Translations under genes and position numbers: made by a program
From: Adiantum capillus-veneris
Lineage: Eukaryota > Streptophyta > Polypodiopsida > Polypodiales > Pteridaceae
Assembly (NCBI GenBank): GCA_014529385.2
Contig: CM043960.1
Span: 124,845,543-124,909,542, forward strand
Reading direction: 5' to 3'
DNA length: 64,000 nucleotides
Notes under the pieces: model-generated
Seen by the model: the letters and a program-made list of their open reading frames with translations, nothing else
Database searches by the model: none
Told to the model about the DNA's origin: nothing
Shown here: piece by piece, positions 21,991-32,589 of the stretch
How positions within the stretch are numbered: the stretch's first letter is position 1
Layout: each line of letters starts with the position of its first letter

Positions 21991-23827
21991 TCTCTTCAGG
22001 TCTGATTCCCAACTTTGAAGCCAATTCTGGGGAAATGAAGTTGGCTTTGGCACCTGGATCAAAGAAGATAAGCACTGTTTGATCCCTGACCTTTCCCCAT
22101 GCTCTGCAAAGCTCACATGTATTTGAATTTGGCTTATCGCCCACCATATCTGACACTAGACCAGCCATGGGCTTCTTTCCTTTCTTGTCTTCCTTGTCAT
22201 CAGAATCAGCTGGCCTTTTCTTTGTAGGACAGTTGTAAGCAATGTGGCCAGGCTGCTCACATATAAAGCATTTGTTTTCTGTCCTCAGGACCTTCTTTTG
22301 CTCTTCTGACTTGCGAGGAAAACGTCTTTTCCATTTCTTTGCTGGTCCTTTTTCTGATTCAGCCGTAGCTTTGTCTTTCCCTGCGTTGGCCGACTCCTGA
22401 GTCCCTTTAGGAGCCTCATTGGGAATGTGCTTCTTGGCTGAATTTTTCTTGCCTGATCCTGCCTTGACGCCAGTGTTAAATTCACAATCTTCTCCCTTGA
22501 GCAAACCATTGCCAGTGTTTGCTACCTCGATGAGTTGCGTCAAAGTAGTGACTTTTGTCTTCGTGCAGTATTTTCTCAATCCTTTGGGTAGGCCACAACA
22601 GTATTTTTCAATCTGTTCTGTCAATGGCACAAACCTATAGGAAGTTACTGGAAGTAGAGCTTTCCAAAACTTCCGATTGTAATCATCCAGATTTCTGCAA
22701 GTGGCAGCATTAAGCTGGTGCTATTCTGTCATGACGTCTGCTTCAAAGTCATCAGATAACCATGCTGCTGCAAAAATCTGCTTGAAGTAAATCCATGTGG
22801 ACGGAGCTTGCCCTTGAAGCAATAAAGTTGTCCACCATTGTCCCGCATTCCCTGGCAAGAAAGTGGCTGCCTTGCGGACCTTTGAAGCCTCTGTAAAGTT
22901 TCCCCCTACATAGGCCTTGTCAAACTGCCGGAGGAATGAGAGAGCCTTCTTCCTGTCATCAAACCCTGTAAAGGTCGTGAAAGACACACCTTTGCCACCT
23001 TCTTTGTACGGCGTTGGCCTCTCTAGCGGCGTTAAATTGTCATATGGAAGTGACTGAAACATGGGAACACTATTAGGGTTCATCTGTGTTCCTTGGCCGC
23101 TATTAACTTGACCTGGAAATGCCATATTTGGCTGCTGATTTGTAATTCCAGCCATACCAAAATTTGCTTGTGGCATCCCAAATTGGCCCTGAGTGCTCTG
23201 AAACCCTGGTTGCATACCCATGACACTGTACATGGGGTTAGGCATCATCGTTTGAGCACCCCCAAACACTGTTCCTGGCGTGTAAAACTGATTTCCAAGT
23301 GCATGACCAGCCATGCTCTGGAATACGGATCCACCTCCAAAGTAGCCAGGGTGTACTGAAGGTGGTGGGAAGACCTGTTGCATAGCCTGTAAGTTGCTTC
23401 CCTACCCATTAGAACCAGCTATAGGCTGCTGAAAGGTGGCGGGCTGTACTGGTACAGCCTGAAAGATTGGCATCTCAGCCACCTGTTCTTGCACCTTAGG
23501 CATAGGTTGTGGAGACTGCATGTTCTCCGTTAAGTGTACAGGTGTTTCCATTGACTGTGCGGTATGAATCACCTGTGCTGGAGCCTTAACAGGCTTTTGA
23601 ATATGATCCAGTGACCCAACTTGCTGAGACGGAACAGGAGGTTGCAGAAAGGCTAAAAACCTCGGGTTCTGCATTAGTTGTGTGAACATAGCCACAGCAG
23701 TAGCCAACTGGGTCCTGAATATATCATCATCCGTCTGTGGTGGTCTTGAGGACTCACCCACTTCATGTGTCTGTTGACCCTGTGAAGAGGAAACCTCTTC
23801 AGTCACATCATCTGGTCTGTCAGCCAT
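21938..23827 (-). pseudogene. G2 gag and protease N-terminus, broken by two TAG codons
   Basis: I place the start at MADRPDD (ATG 23827); an upstream in-frame ATG lies at 23866. One frame runs to 21938 apart from TAG at 23402-23404 and TAG at 22721-22723. Order: Gln/Pro-rich N-terminus with MFTQLMQNPRF; a Met/Gly/Gln-rich segment (about 23380-23080); a capsid-like region (WWTTLLL, WIYFKQIF, RKFWKALLPVTSY); a zinc knuckle CFICEQPGHIAYNC (about 22230-22271) with correct C-X2-C-X4-H-X4-C spacing; and the protease motif IFFDPGAKANFIS. That motif is DPGA where the catalytic site is usually D-S/T-G-A. Aligned to G1, the second TAG replaces Trp. Confidence 0.9.
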
Positions 23828-23897
23828 AATTGCTATTCCCTGTGTCTTCAAGCCCAATCTGACCAAGGCTCACTTCTATGGGAAAAAGTGATTTAGT

Positions 23898-23913
23898 CCC
23901 GTCGATGGAACCA
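23898..23913 (-). other. Atypical primer-binding site of G2
   Basis: The bases abutting the 5' LTR read TGGTTCCATCGACGGG on the - strand. They begin TGG, as a tRNA 3' CCA complement must, but do not match initiator-Met tRNA. I cannot name the tRNA. There is no spacer between LTR and primer site. Confidence 0.65.
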
Positions 23914-25389
23914 TGAAACCGGCCTGTTCAATCCAAAAAGGGCGGTAGACTTTACTTTAAACCTTGATTTAGCTTTCACCCATTATTAGTCGTCTATTTT
24001 ACCTGTACTTTCAAGACACAACAAAGGGGAGAGGGATACAGGCTGCTAGATTGCACCTGTATGAGTAGACCGACACCAGATTGGCCCCTAACTTAGGCGC
24101 CCCTTTCGGTATTTCTTTATTCTTCAAAAGAGGGAATAAACGTTGTGAATCCCTACAAGCTGCCCCGCACAAACTCGGCTGAATTTCCACTGTTCCAGCC
24201 CGATTTCGGCAGCATAACTGTACTAGGACACTTCACAGTCAGTATTCCCACGCATTGATTGACTTTCCCGACGCATACGGGCACTTCGCAAAACCTGGCG
24301 AGAATCTGCAGCACGCTGAATTCTCTGTTTTCAGCCCTGAAAATGCGCCAGATCACCTGTACAGCGGTCCCCTTGCATTCCCGAACCTCCTGGGGGTATT
24401 AGGGTCCGTTTAGGGCCAAAACCCTAAACCTGCAAAAATACACAGCAGGCTGTAATTTACTGTTTCGGGCTCCGTTTCGTGTGCCGGTCGCATCCGTAGC
24501 AAGTCCTCGAGCTCCCACACCTGTAGGGCTACTTGCCCTTTGAATCGGACGAGATTTCTGGCGTGAAACCTCTCCGAATTCACCTGTACCTGCGGGGGAT
24601 TAGCCGCTAGCTAATCCAGTACCTGTGCAAGAGGCTCTTGCCTCGGCAATCGCGCATGAACCCACACAACTGTACATTGGTCAAATGAAGAGCCCACTAG
24701 AGGGGCATAACATACTGCCAAAGGGGAGAGAGAGGGCAGTGCGTAGCGTGCAGGGCATCACTCCTGGCACCGCACTGTGCATAAGAGGGAAAGCAAGCAC
24801 TCCATAGCTCTTAACCTATGACAAAAGCTGCAAATGAGCCTCTCCCAGCTTAAAATTCAGCGCCACTTCTTGTTGCATGAGGCAAGTGCACCAGAAGGTG
24901 CCACTTGGCACATTTATAAGCATTTTCCCGTTTCGGGGTTGCCGCCTAAAAATCTCCCAACCGGTTGCCCAGTTGACTTCACGGCAGAATAAGAAAATGT
25001 TCCCCTTGTCATTCCGGAGGTAATGACGTCAACACATTTTCAGGTCCCAAAATAGCAGTTCCCTAAATTTTAGGAGTTGCTGCCATTGTATCTTTCTAGG
25101 TCATCCGACCCTCTTTGTACACTGCGGCCACATCCAGAACTGAAATGTAGCCTCTGTAGCAAAGGATTCCACTTTGGCTAGTCAATGACCCCAATTGGCT
25201 AACCATAGTCCTTGTCCAACCTTAGTGCTCTCTTGCCCTCAGGCCTGGACTCCCTCTGGACAGTTCCACACTAGCTATGCAATGCAGGGCAGTTAGATTT
25301 CCCGAGGGGTGTTTCCAAAAAGTGAAAGTAAATAGATAATAAGAAAGAAATCAACAAAAAGGATAGATAGTAGTCACACGCTGGTGACA
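23914..25389 (-). repeat. 5' LTR of G2
   Basis: This is 1,476 bp and nearly identical to 16743-18219. The shared module is at 24080-24121. The 1-base difference is in a G run near 24594. Confidence 0.94.
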
Positions 25390-25745
25390 GTAAGCCTTAA
25401 GCATTATTAAAAAGCATGTCTAAATAAGATTCTACTTGGACTAATGGGTGTTTGTGTCTTTCTACTACTGTATAGGTCGAATCGAGCCTAATCTAAGCAT
25501 ATTTTAGGTCTACCGTTCCAGCCCCCATTCTCGTTGTCTCGCCCCCCCCCGGGCCCCCTGTTTCGGAAACGTTCCAAAGGCCCTCATTCCCGTTTCCTGT
25601 TCTCGTTTTGTGTAACTTTGCATTTCTATGCAGCTGGTTGTAAGAACTTCAAGATCATTCTCTTGAGGAAGGAGTGCTTGAGATTGGGGCGTAGATTGAG
25701 ACGGACAACGGTCGACTACAGGTTACATCTTTTCTTTTGGCTGGG

Positions 25746-26140
25746 GAACAGTTTCATGGAGCAGTAAGAAACAACCTACAATTGCCCTATCATCTACAGA
25801 GGCCGAGTATAGGGTTGTTTGCAGTGCCACATGTGACTATATGTGGTTACAGAGGCTACTTTTGAAGATTGGCTTGCCTCATAAGACGCCCACGATCTAC
25901 TATGACAACCAAAGTTGTATAGCCATTGTGAGGAACCCGGTTTTTCATGCCCAGACGAAGGGTATAGAGATACAGTTCCATTATGTTCGTGAATAGACGA
26001 AGGATGGCTCTATTCGACTAGAGTATGTTCCGACATCAGACAACCCCGATGATATATTCACCAAACCTCTACCACTGGCGACATTATTCTCTCATGCCAG
26101 CTTCCTTGGATTGGTTTCCCGTGAAGGAGCTGAGAGGGGG
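25746..26140 (+). pseudogene. Copia RNase H tail fragment
   Basis: Reading from 25746 gives [20 protein letters not shown], then [21 protein letters not shown] and DNPDDIFTKPLP, the C-terminal RNase H of a Ty1/copia polyprotein. A TAG at 25994-25996 follows HYVRE, where related proteins have Lys or Gln. GCTGAGAGGGGG at the end is a polypurine tract. Nothing upstream of 25740 is recognisable as the same element, so it is truncated. The family differs from C1 and C2. Confidence 0.85.
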
Positions 26141-26627
26141 TGTTAAGAGTTTTAGAGATTCTTGTCTGATGGTGGCTTCAATATCTCCCAAGAGCAGATT
26201 GTGGTTGTGCCGGGCGGTACCCGAGGTAGATGTTCTCGGTGGTGCATTCCACGGTGTTGCATAGCGGATTGGCTAGCATGAGGCAGGATCCGTGTCTCTA
26301 TGTTATGTAGTTTTGCTCATGAAATGTGGGAAGTATGTCACTTTAGTGACTTCTCACATTTTATTAGCAATAGGTCCTATTTTTGCTAGTGGTGGGGTTT
26401 ATATCTGGGTGGGGCATATTTTTGCCCACCCTAAATATGTAGACCCCATATGTAGCATTTGGCCATATCAGTGTATGCAGAGTTTGCCAACGTTTTGGGT
26501 AACACCCTTTCTCTAGCGTTTTCTCTCTCTCTAGTGCTTGTATGTGTGGACATCCTCTCTCTAGCATTTTTCTCACCAGCGTTTTTTTCTCTCTCCAGAT
26601 TAGCCAGCGATCTCCCCCTCTCTGGCG

Positions 26628-26673
<46 letters not shown>

Positions 26674-26740
26674 CTTTGACACCCTATAGTGTAGGTTGTG
26701 TTGCAAATTGAGTCCCTGTGCCCGTTCGGTGGGCGGCACA
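26141..26740 (+). repeat. 3' LTR of the truncated copia fragment
   Basis: TGTTAAGAG begins directly after the polypurine tract, as an LTR should. The right end is uncertain; I stop it near the end of the CT-rich region. It holds TAGCGTTTT/AGCATTTTT motifs at about 26514-26590 and a (CT)19 run at 26633-26670. Confidence 0.55.
26633..26670 (+). repeat. (CT)n microsatellite
   Basis: A perfect CT dinucleotide run of about 38 bases. Ser/Leu or Arg/Glu repeat ORFs reading through it are artefacts. Confidence 0.95.
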
Positions 26741-28690
26741 CGTTAAGAGGTCATTTCCGAGGAGTTTTGTCACGATAGATCTGAGATCCATTGGCTGCCC
26801 GGTCCGGAGATGAGGTTTGCTCGCAATTGCAGACAAGATCATCGGCGGAGATTTTTGTGTCACATAGGGACCAGAACGAGCTTTCTTTAATGCTCAGCTT
26901 CATAAACTATTGGCTGAGAATGGAGGCTGTGTGAGCTCTATATCCTATTTATTCTCTCTCTCTCTCTCTCTCTCTCTTCCCCCGCCGCGCGGAAAACATT
27001 CCTCTCCCAACCACAATGTGAACTCCCACTTGCGATGCTCATTTCCACATTTCTGGAGCATCGAGTCACTTATTAGACCTCACATGATTTCATTCTTTTG
27101 GTCCCATAGCAATAATGAAATCTCTCTCTCTCTCTCTCTCTCTCCCTCTCCCCCCCCCCCCCCCCCCCCCCCCCCGGCGCCCCCCCTCGCCTCTCGGTGT
27201 ATATATGGTGGCATATTGCAAGAGAAAATTTGCAATTTTTTGTAGATGAAGTTTTTTCTACATAGCTTGTGAGCATATGAAGGAAACATATTTGAGGTAT
27301 GGATAGAAGTCTGAGTGGATTGCCTAGAAGAAAGTGCTAAATTTACTGGATGTGTTGAAGTGGTGGCCTTTGTCATCCCTCAAGTTTCTCGATTTAAGAA
27401 GGTTTTGAGACACTTCAAGATCCTTCATTTGAGTAGAACAAAAAGCTTGAGTCTATTTTTGTATGTGGTAATGACTGGCTTGAAATATGGATGAGGGTTT
27501 TTCAAGTAATGATAGTAAACCAAGTCTTTGAACACTAACGAAGTGGGTGCGTTCGAAAAAAACGGAATTTTGAGGGGCTCCCTTGTAGGATCTACTGAAT
27601 TGTACGATTTAATAAGGCCTATGACAATGTTTTAGTGAGTGGTTTGCAGCTTATGAAGGCTATGTCGTATTGACTTGTCGTTTCTACTTGTCTTTCTTCA
27701 AATGCTCTATTTTTTTTTCCCTTTCTGGCCTTCTTACCTTTGTCTAGGTCTCTGTCATGTTAGGATCTTGTTTTTTGAACTCACCTTTTGTCTCTTTAAG
27801 TATGTAGTCTTTTACTAGTTGGCTCAAAGCTGTTTTAGTAGTGGAATTGGGCATGCTTGTATGGTGTTAAAAAATTGTTATATGCCTTGCTAAGTACTAA
27901 TCAATTTTATTGGTGATTGCAAGGACTTCTTTAAGTGAATCTTGCCATTTCAGGAATGGGCTACGGGATAGCTGTTGGGGTTACAACTGGGGTGTCCCCT
28001 ACTTGCCAGGAAGAGGTGCTACCTCCCCTACTGCTTGGTGGGAGTTAGAAACACGTGTCGACTTGCAGGATGGGCTTGCTAGAGAGAGTGCAACATTGGA
28101 AGTTTGAACTTGACTGACACCGACTAGGAGTAGGAATTGGCAGCCTCTTGGCCAAAAGTATCTCCTTTTTCGCCAAAAATATTTCCTCGTTTCTTCTTCC
28201 ATGGGCTTGCCCTAGTTGAGCATCGGGCAAGCTTTTGATAAAATCAACATTATCGACTAGGATGCTTTTTATGTTGCTGAGGAAGGCTATCATCGCACGA
28301 CTCAACGAGGCTTCCAAGGCAAATAGCCAAGCAACACGGCAATCATGGGAACAGCATGAGAGAGAGGAACTGTGACATCGGAGCATCTTTCTTGGTGAAA
28401 AGAGCTCGACTAAACTAGGAGTGGGTAAAGCAAGGGGAGATGGTGCAAGGTTGTGGTGGAGGGAACACCATTGATACAAAGCTCCAAATGAGAGAACGGT
28501 TGTTCGAAGTGCAAGATAAGAGGGTAAGGATGACGATGCAATTTATAGATGTAGAGGGTTAGTGGGGTTGATTATGTTTTACTTAATGCTGATAAACTGT
28601 AATGCTAAAAAGCCCTTTTCGGGCTCAATCTTTCCTACTTGAGGTTTCATATTCGAGAATGTCATGATCCAATCAAGGCCATAGAAAATG
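26741..28690. other. No gene recognised; CT and C tracts
   Basis: CT runs lie at about 26953-26976 and 27121-27142, the latter leading into a C run of about 26 bases (27150-27175). The rest is AT-rich single-copy-looking sequence. An ORF at 28045-28479 (- strand) has no recognisable domain. A short perfect hairpin, AGCCC-TTTTC-GGGCT, lies at about 28610-28625. Confidence 0.5.
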
Positions 28691-28694
28691 TAGC

Positions 28695-28720
28695 ATCATG
28701 TTATAGTAGTATCAGTTCCT
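28695..28720 (+). other. Possible decayed LTR end and primer site
   Basis: TCATGTTATAG followed by TAGTATCAGTTCC resembles GTGTTATAG-TGGTATCAGAGC at the G0 LTR/primer junction, with three to four mismatches. No matching coding region directly follows. Confidence 0.25.
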
Positions 28721-29694
28721 GATAGTTTATTTAAGGCCAACAAAAGGTTGAGCAACATTTTGATGTAGCTCTTTTTCAGTCAGTGTGATCTTGCTTATCA
28801 AATTGATGTGTTACATTGGGTGGACCTCCGTTTGTATCATCCCAATCGATGTTTTCTTTTCCCATGACCAGAACACTCATTAAGTGCAAAGATTAATATC
28901 TTTGAAGTAAGACGTAACAAGTGTTGAGACTAACACTTTCTAAACACATTACTAGCCAAGGATTCACATAAGACCAACCCATTTTGAACGCAAGGCCCTA
29001 CTTCAATGATAAGCTATACAGATATGTTTCTACACTATGTAGAACACCATTAACAAGGCATTTCAATTGCTTGAAAAGGCCATGATGAAATGGTGCTACA
29101 CATTTGTATTCATATCCTAGAACGTTGTTATAATCAATTAAATCAATGCAAATCCTTGAGTATCTTGTCTAGCTTGCACCTTTAGTTGTGTTTGCTAGTA
29201 ATGGCACTTTTTAAATCACGTGACTTGAGTCTTGAATATTATCCTGTTTAGCCGTTTAGTAACAATGTAGCAGATCATAGAAGCATCCTTTACTTTGGTA
29301 ATAGTAGGGAGGTTGGTGCTACGACCCTCTAGGAAGAATGATTACCATTGAATCTTCCATTGTGAAATTATTTTCTTTAAAAAAAATGTGGCAAAAGGTG
29401 CAAGTCTATCGTGATCAGGTTGACTTGTACTAGGTCACAATGCTTACATGAACATCATTGCACTTACTTAGTCAAGATCTACAAAAGGATGTGGACATGC
29501 AATCCATTGTGAAGATTGTCTCTCATTGAAAACTTTTGTTTACGTAGCAAAGTGAAATGGATAAAAGAAATATGTCTGTTTAAGGTGATATTTATTGCCT
29601 ATGGACTTTGGATGAGGTGATAGAAAATTAACAGTATAATCAACTCTAGAACTACTTTGCTTATATGCCACTGCAGATTGTAGTGTGGACATCT

Positions 29695-30168
29695 TGCTTA
29701 TAGAGGCGTCAATAAATTGGCTCTTAAATTCCTGCCCTCGTCATTTTGTACACTGATATTTGCGTTAGTCTCATAGCTTTGGCATATGGGTCGGTATGTA
29801 AAGTTATACTAGTATGTAGAGATGCTTATATTGAAGGATGTATTGGTGGCCACGCCGAAGCTCACGTGAAGACATAATGAGGACATTTACGGCATCCATA
29901 CTCGTCAAAGCTTGAAAGATGTTTCTTATAGAGGTGTCAAGAAATTGGCCCTTAAATTCTTGCCCTCGTCAATTTGTACAATTATATTCGTGTGAGTCTC
30001 ATAGCTTTGGCATATGAGCCGATATGAAAGGTTATACTTGTAAGTAGAGATGCTTATATGGAGGGATGTATTGGTGGCCACACCGAAGCTCATGTGAAGG
30101 TTTATATCGAAGGACATACTGAGGACATTTATGGCATCCATACTCATCAAAGCTTGGACGATGTTCTT
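29695..30168. repeat. Tandem duplication, period about 228 bp
   Basis: Unit 1 (about 29695-29922) and unit 2 (about 29923-30168) share long blocks such as CTCATAGCTTTGGCATATG, TGTATTGGTGGCCAC and CATCAAAGCTTG. Unit 2 has about 20 extra bases near 30100. The copies differ by many substitutions, so the duplication is old. The 101-residue ORF on the - strand is a by-product. I see nothing recognisable at 28721-29694. Confidence 0.8.
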
Positions 30169-30269
30169 GCCATGCAGCACCTTTGATAAATCAAGCACCA
30201 TGGATGGATTGGTTTTAGAGCCACAAAACACAACCAGATAAGGTTAAAAAAACAAAGCTAGAATAAGAC

Positions 30270-30740
30270 TGACCATGACAATACCTACATACGAAACCAT
30301 AGCTGATAGCGAAAATGACCACCTTTTGGCAACCATAACCATGACCATAACCACAACCACTTTCATAATTGACATAACGATCACGAGTAGAACCATAACC
30401 ACTCTCATAGCTGACATAACGATTATGAGTAAAACCATAACCATAGCCAAAACGCTAGCACCTTAACCATAACCATTCGATAACCATGATGAGAACATTA
30501 AACGTGATTGAAATGAAAATCATAACCACAACTATTCAACCACTATATCCATAAGCATAGTTGAAATGATGACAATGAGCAATTCATAATTGTAACCATT
30601 CAATAACCATAACATATTCATAGCTAAAATGACAGAAACAAGCACAACCATGGCCATAACCACAACAAAATTGACAATCGTAGTGACAACCATTTACTAA
30701 CCATAACCATAATCAAATCGATCTCCATAACCATTTTGAT
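30270..30740 (+). repeat. Degenerate CCATAA minisatellite
   Basis: Dense imperfect repeats of ACCATA / CCATAACCA occur throughout, with a nested about 52-base unit (CATAnnTGACATAACGATnA) near 30365-30430. ORFs rich in Thr-Ile or Met-Val on either strand are repeat translations. Confidence 0.75.
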
Positions 30741-31059
30741 AACGATTAAGTGTGTTTTCTATCTACTATACTATTCGTATACTTATCATGCTATTTTTTC
30801 CCTATCTAATATCAATTTTTTTAAATCAATTATTGCGTATACCTAGTATTATGCACTACCTATTATCATACTTTCTATCCAATATCGCCTACCTATCACA
30901 TCCAACTAAAAAAATGAATGCGCTTTTGGGAAATAGCATTTGAAAGCACGACTTCTTTCTCTTCAGAATTTTGAGGCTCTTTGGAGGGACACATGTCAAA
31001 CACTGAAGGACCTTCACTCAGATGGATACTAAGGCCTTTAGCATGCCAAAAAGAAATTG

Positions 31060-31460
31060 GATAGGATAGAGATGGCTATTTGAATTTTGGCTAAAATGGA
31101 GAACCGATGGATCTAGTATAGAGAACCCAATAATCACTTCAAGTTCAAATTCAAAACATGGGATAAAAGGGCAAGAAATATTTGAATTTGGACTATAATG
31201 GCCAAGTGGTGGATCTAGGATACAAAAAAATCACTAGAATGATGGATCTAGGATAGAGGACCTAATAATAACTTCAAATTCAAATTTGAAAAAGAGAGAA
31301 AATGGAATAAAATATTTGAATTTCAACCAGAATGACCAAGTGATGAATCTAGGATATAAAAATCTCATTGAAAGGGTGTATCTAGGGTAGAAAAGCCAAT
31401 AATCTTTTCAAATGCAATTCAAAACAAGGGGTAGAGAGCCTAGAATGGCCAAGTGGTGAA
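31060..31460 (+). repeat. Four-unit degenerate repeat
   Basis: Units of about 90-145 bp carry ATTTGAATTTnnnCnAnAATGnCCAAGTG and GATCTAGGATAnA, with ACTTCAAnTTCAAATT between. They begin near 31079, 31168, 31313 and 31430. No coding potential. Confidence 0.65.
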
Positions 31461-31469
31461 ATTGGAGTG

Positions 31470-32280
31470 TCTCTATATGGCTCACCAACCTATCGATCCA
31501 TGTTTTAAAAAAATCATCACATAGTGTGTAGGAGCGAGTTTAAATCCCCTCACACTCTATTTTTGGACTGTAGAAGCACTTGGGCAAGAGGTACTCATGC
31601 GCAAATGTAAAACTTTTTGAATTATGGTAAAATTTCTAGGTTGATTTTGTTAGAGATAGTTCTTGTGGGGCATATCCCCCTTTGCACTGCATCCGGATGC
31701 CACCATACATCAAATCGGGCTTCAAAATAGTTCAGGTCCGTAAGCAAATTTCCCCATGGTCTCCCCCTATTGACTCAAGAGCACCAAGCGCTAAATTCTC
31801 CAAGGAGTCTTTCCAACAAGGCACTTAGTGCCATTCTTGCATAGAGTGTAGAGAAGGTCATTCCTCTACAAGAGGATTGTCCCATCTTGTATCAAAAGAC
31901 CATTCAAAGAAGGAGTTTTTACAAAGTAAGGAAAATTATTACTCTCAGCCTCTCTCTTGAGCTGAAAGATAAATTTTTTTGCATCCATAGCACAACCCAA
32001 TTTATTTACAATGTATGACTTATATTTCATCTCATATGGGGATGATGTTATAGTAGTGCTATTGCAAGGAGACATACACAAAACTTGGAACACCTCCAAG
32101 TGATAAGACAGCTCCATTGGCACCATGGGGAAAAGGGGAATTGATTGGTTACATGGTGATGGCTTCCGCACTTGGTAGACAAAGGTCAAGGTTCATTTGA
32201 TGAAAAACATATAAGGAAAATACCATTAGTGATCCCTCCTCTAGTGAAGGTGCACAAACACATTCCATGAGTGCAAAAAG
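31470..32280. other. No gene recognised
   Basis: ORFs at 31866-32189 and 32149-32334 (- strand) have no domain I recognise, and the opposite strand leads into a gag remnant. CCAAGCGCTAAATTCTCCAAG near 31786 is unique in the window. Confidence 0.4.
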
Positions 32281-32284
32281 CCTA

Positions 32285-32580
32285 ACAAAAAATGAGCAAG
32301 ATTTAGGGATTATCATCACATCTTTGCACGACAACTATGCACATTTTTCAATGAATGTGAGACATCCTCACAAGCCTCGGAGATACTTGAGAAGAATTTT
32401 GGGGCTACAAGAAAGAAGAGTAAAGTGAACCTGAAAAAGTAGCTATACAAATTAAAGATGAACATCAAAGAAGAAATACCAAGTCTTGTCGAAAGAAATC
32501 ATGCAACTTATATATGCAAAGTGTGATGTGCCTAAGGAGGACAAGATTGTTGTAATTTTGGGTGCTTTAACACCTAGTAA
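32285..32580 (+). pseudogene. Copia-type gag fragment
   Basis: Reads ISLHDNYAHF-like residues, then NECETSSQASEILEKNFGAT, KKSKVNLKK, a TAG at 32440-32442, LYKLKMN and EEIPSLVERN. It matches the remnant at 58.3-58.9 kb in several blocks. In this gag family the stop position is expected to be Gln (..QLYKL). After IPSLVER the frame decays. No LTR is attached. Confidence 0.7.
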
Positions 32581-32589
32581 TAGCCATTT

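Larger units (their letters stand above)
16743..25389 (-). mobile_element. Young Ty3/gypsy chromodomain element G2
   Basis: The two LTRs (16743-18219 and 23914-25389) run TGAAACCGGCC...GGTGACA, with GTAAG duplications at 16738-16742 and 25390-25394. I count about nine substitutions and one 1-base indel between them by eye, roughly 0.6%, so insertion was recent. The - strand body encodes gag with a zinc knuckle, protease, reverse transcriptase, RNase H, integrase and chromodomain. The coding frame has three in-frame TAG codons and one frameshift, so the copy cannot move by itself as read. Confidence 0.95.

Noticed and set aside
23402-23404. Programmed TAG readthrough in G2 gag
   Set aside because: Three TAG codons at unrelated places, one inside the conserved capsid-like region, plus a frameshift, fit decay better than a single programmed readthrough site.
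17455-24807. Identical 60-residue ORFs at 17455-17637 and 24625-24807
   Set aside because: They are the same position in the two G2 LTRs, not a duplicated gene.
26910-27376. Pro-rich or Gly-rich ORFs
   Set aside because: They read through the CT and poly-C tracts only.
28605-28630. GC hairpin followed by T-rich DNA, like a rho-independent terminator
   Set aside because: The window is plant nuclear DNA and no gene ends there. It is most likely a chance hairpin.
30244-30466. Met/Val-rich membrane-like ORF and Thr/Ile-rich ORF
   Set aside because: Both are translations of the degenerate CCATAA repeat.
29695-31460. CRISPR-like array
   Set aside because: Repeats are long, diverged and without regular spacers, and no cas gene is present in a eukaryotic context.
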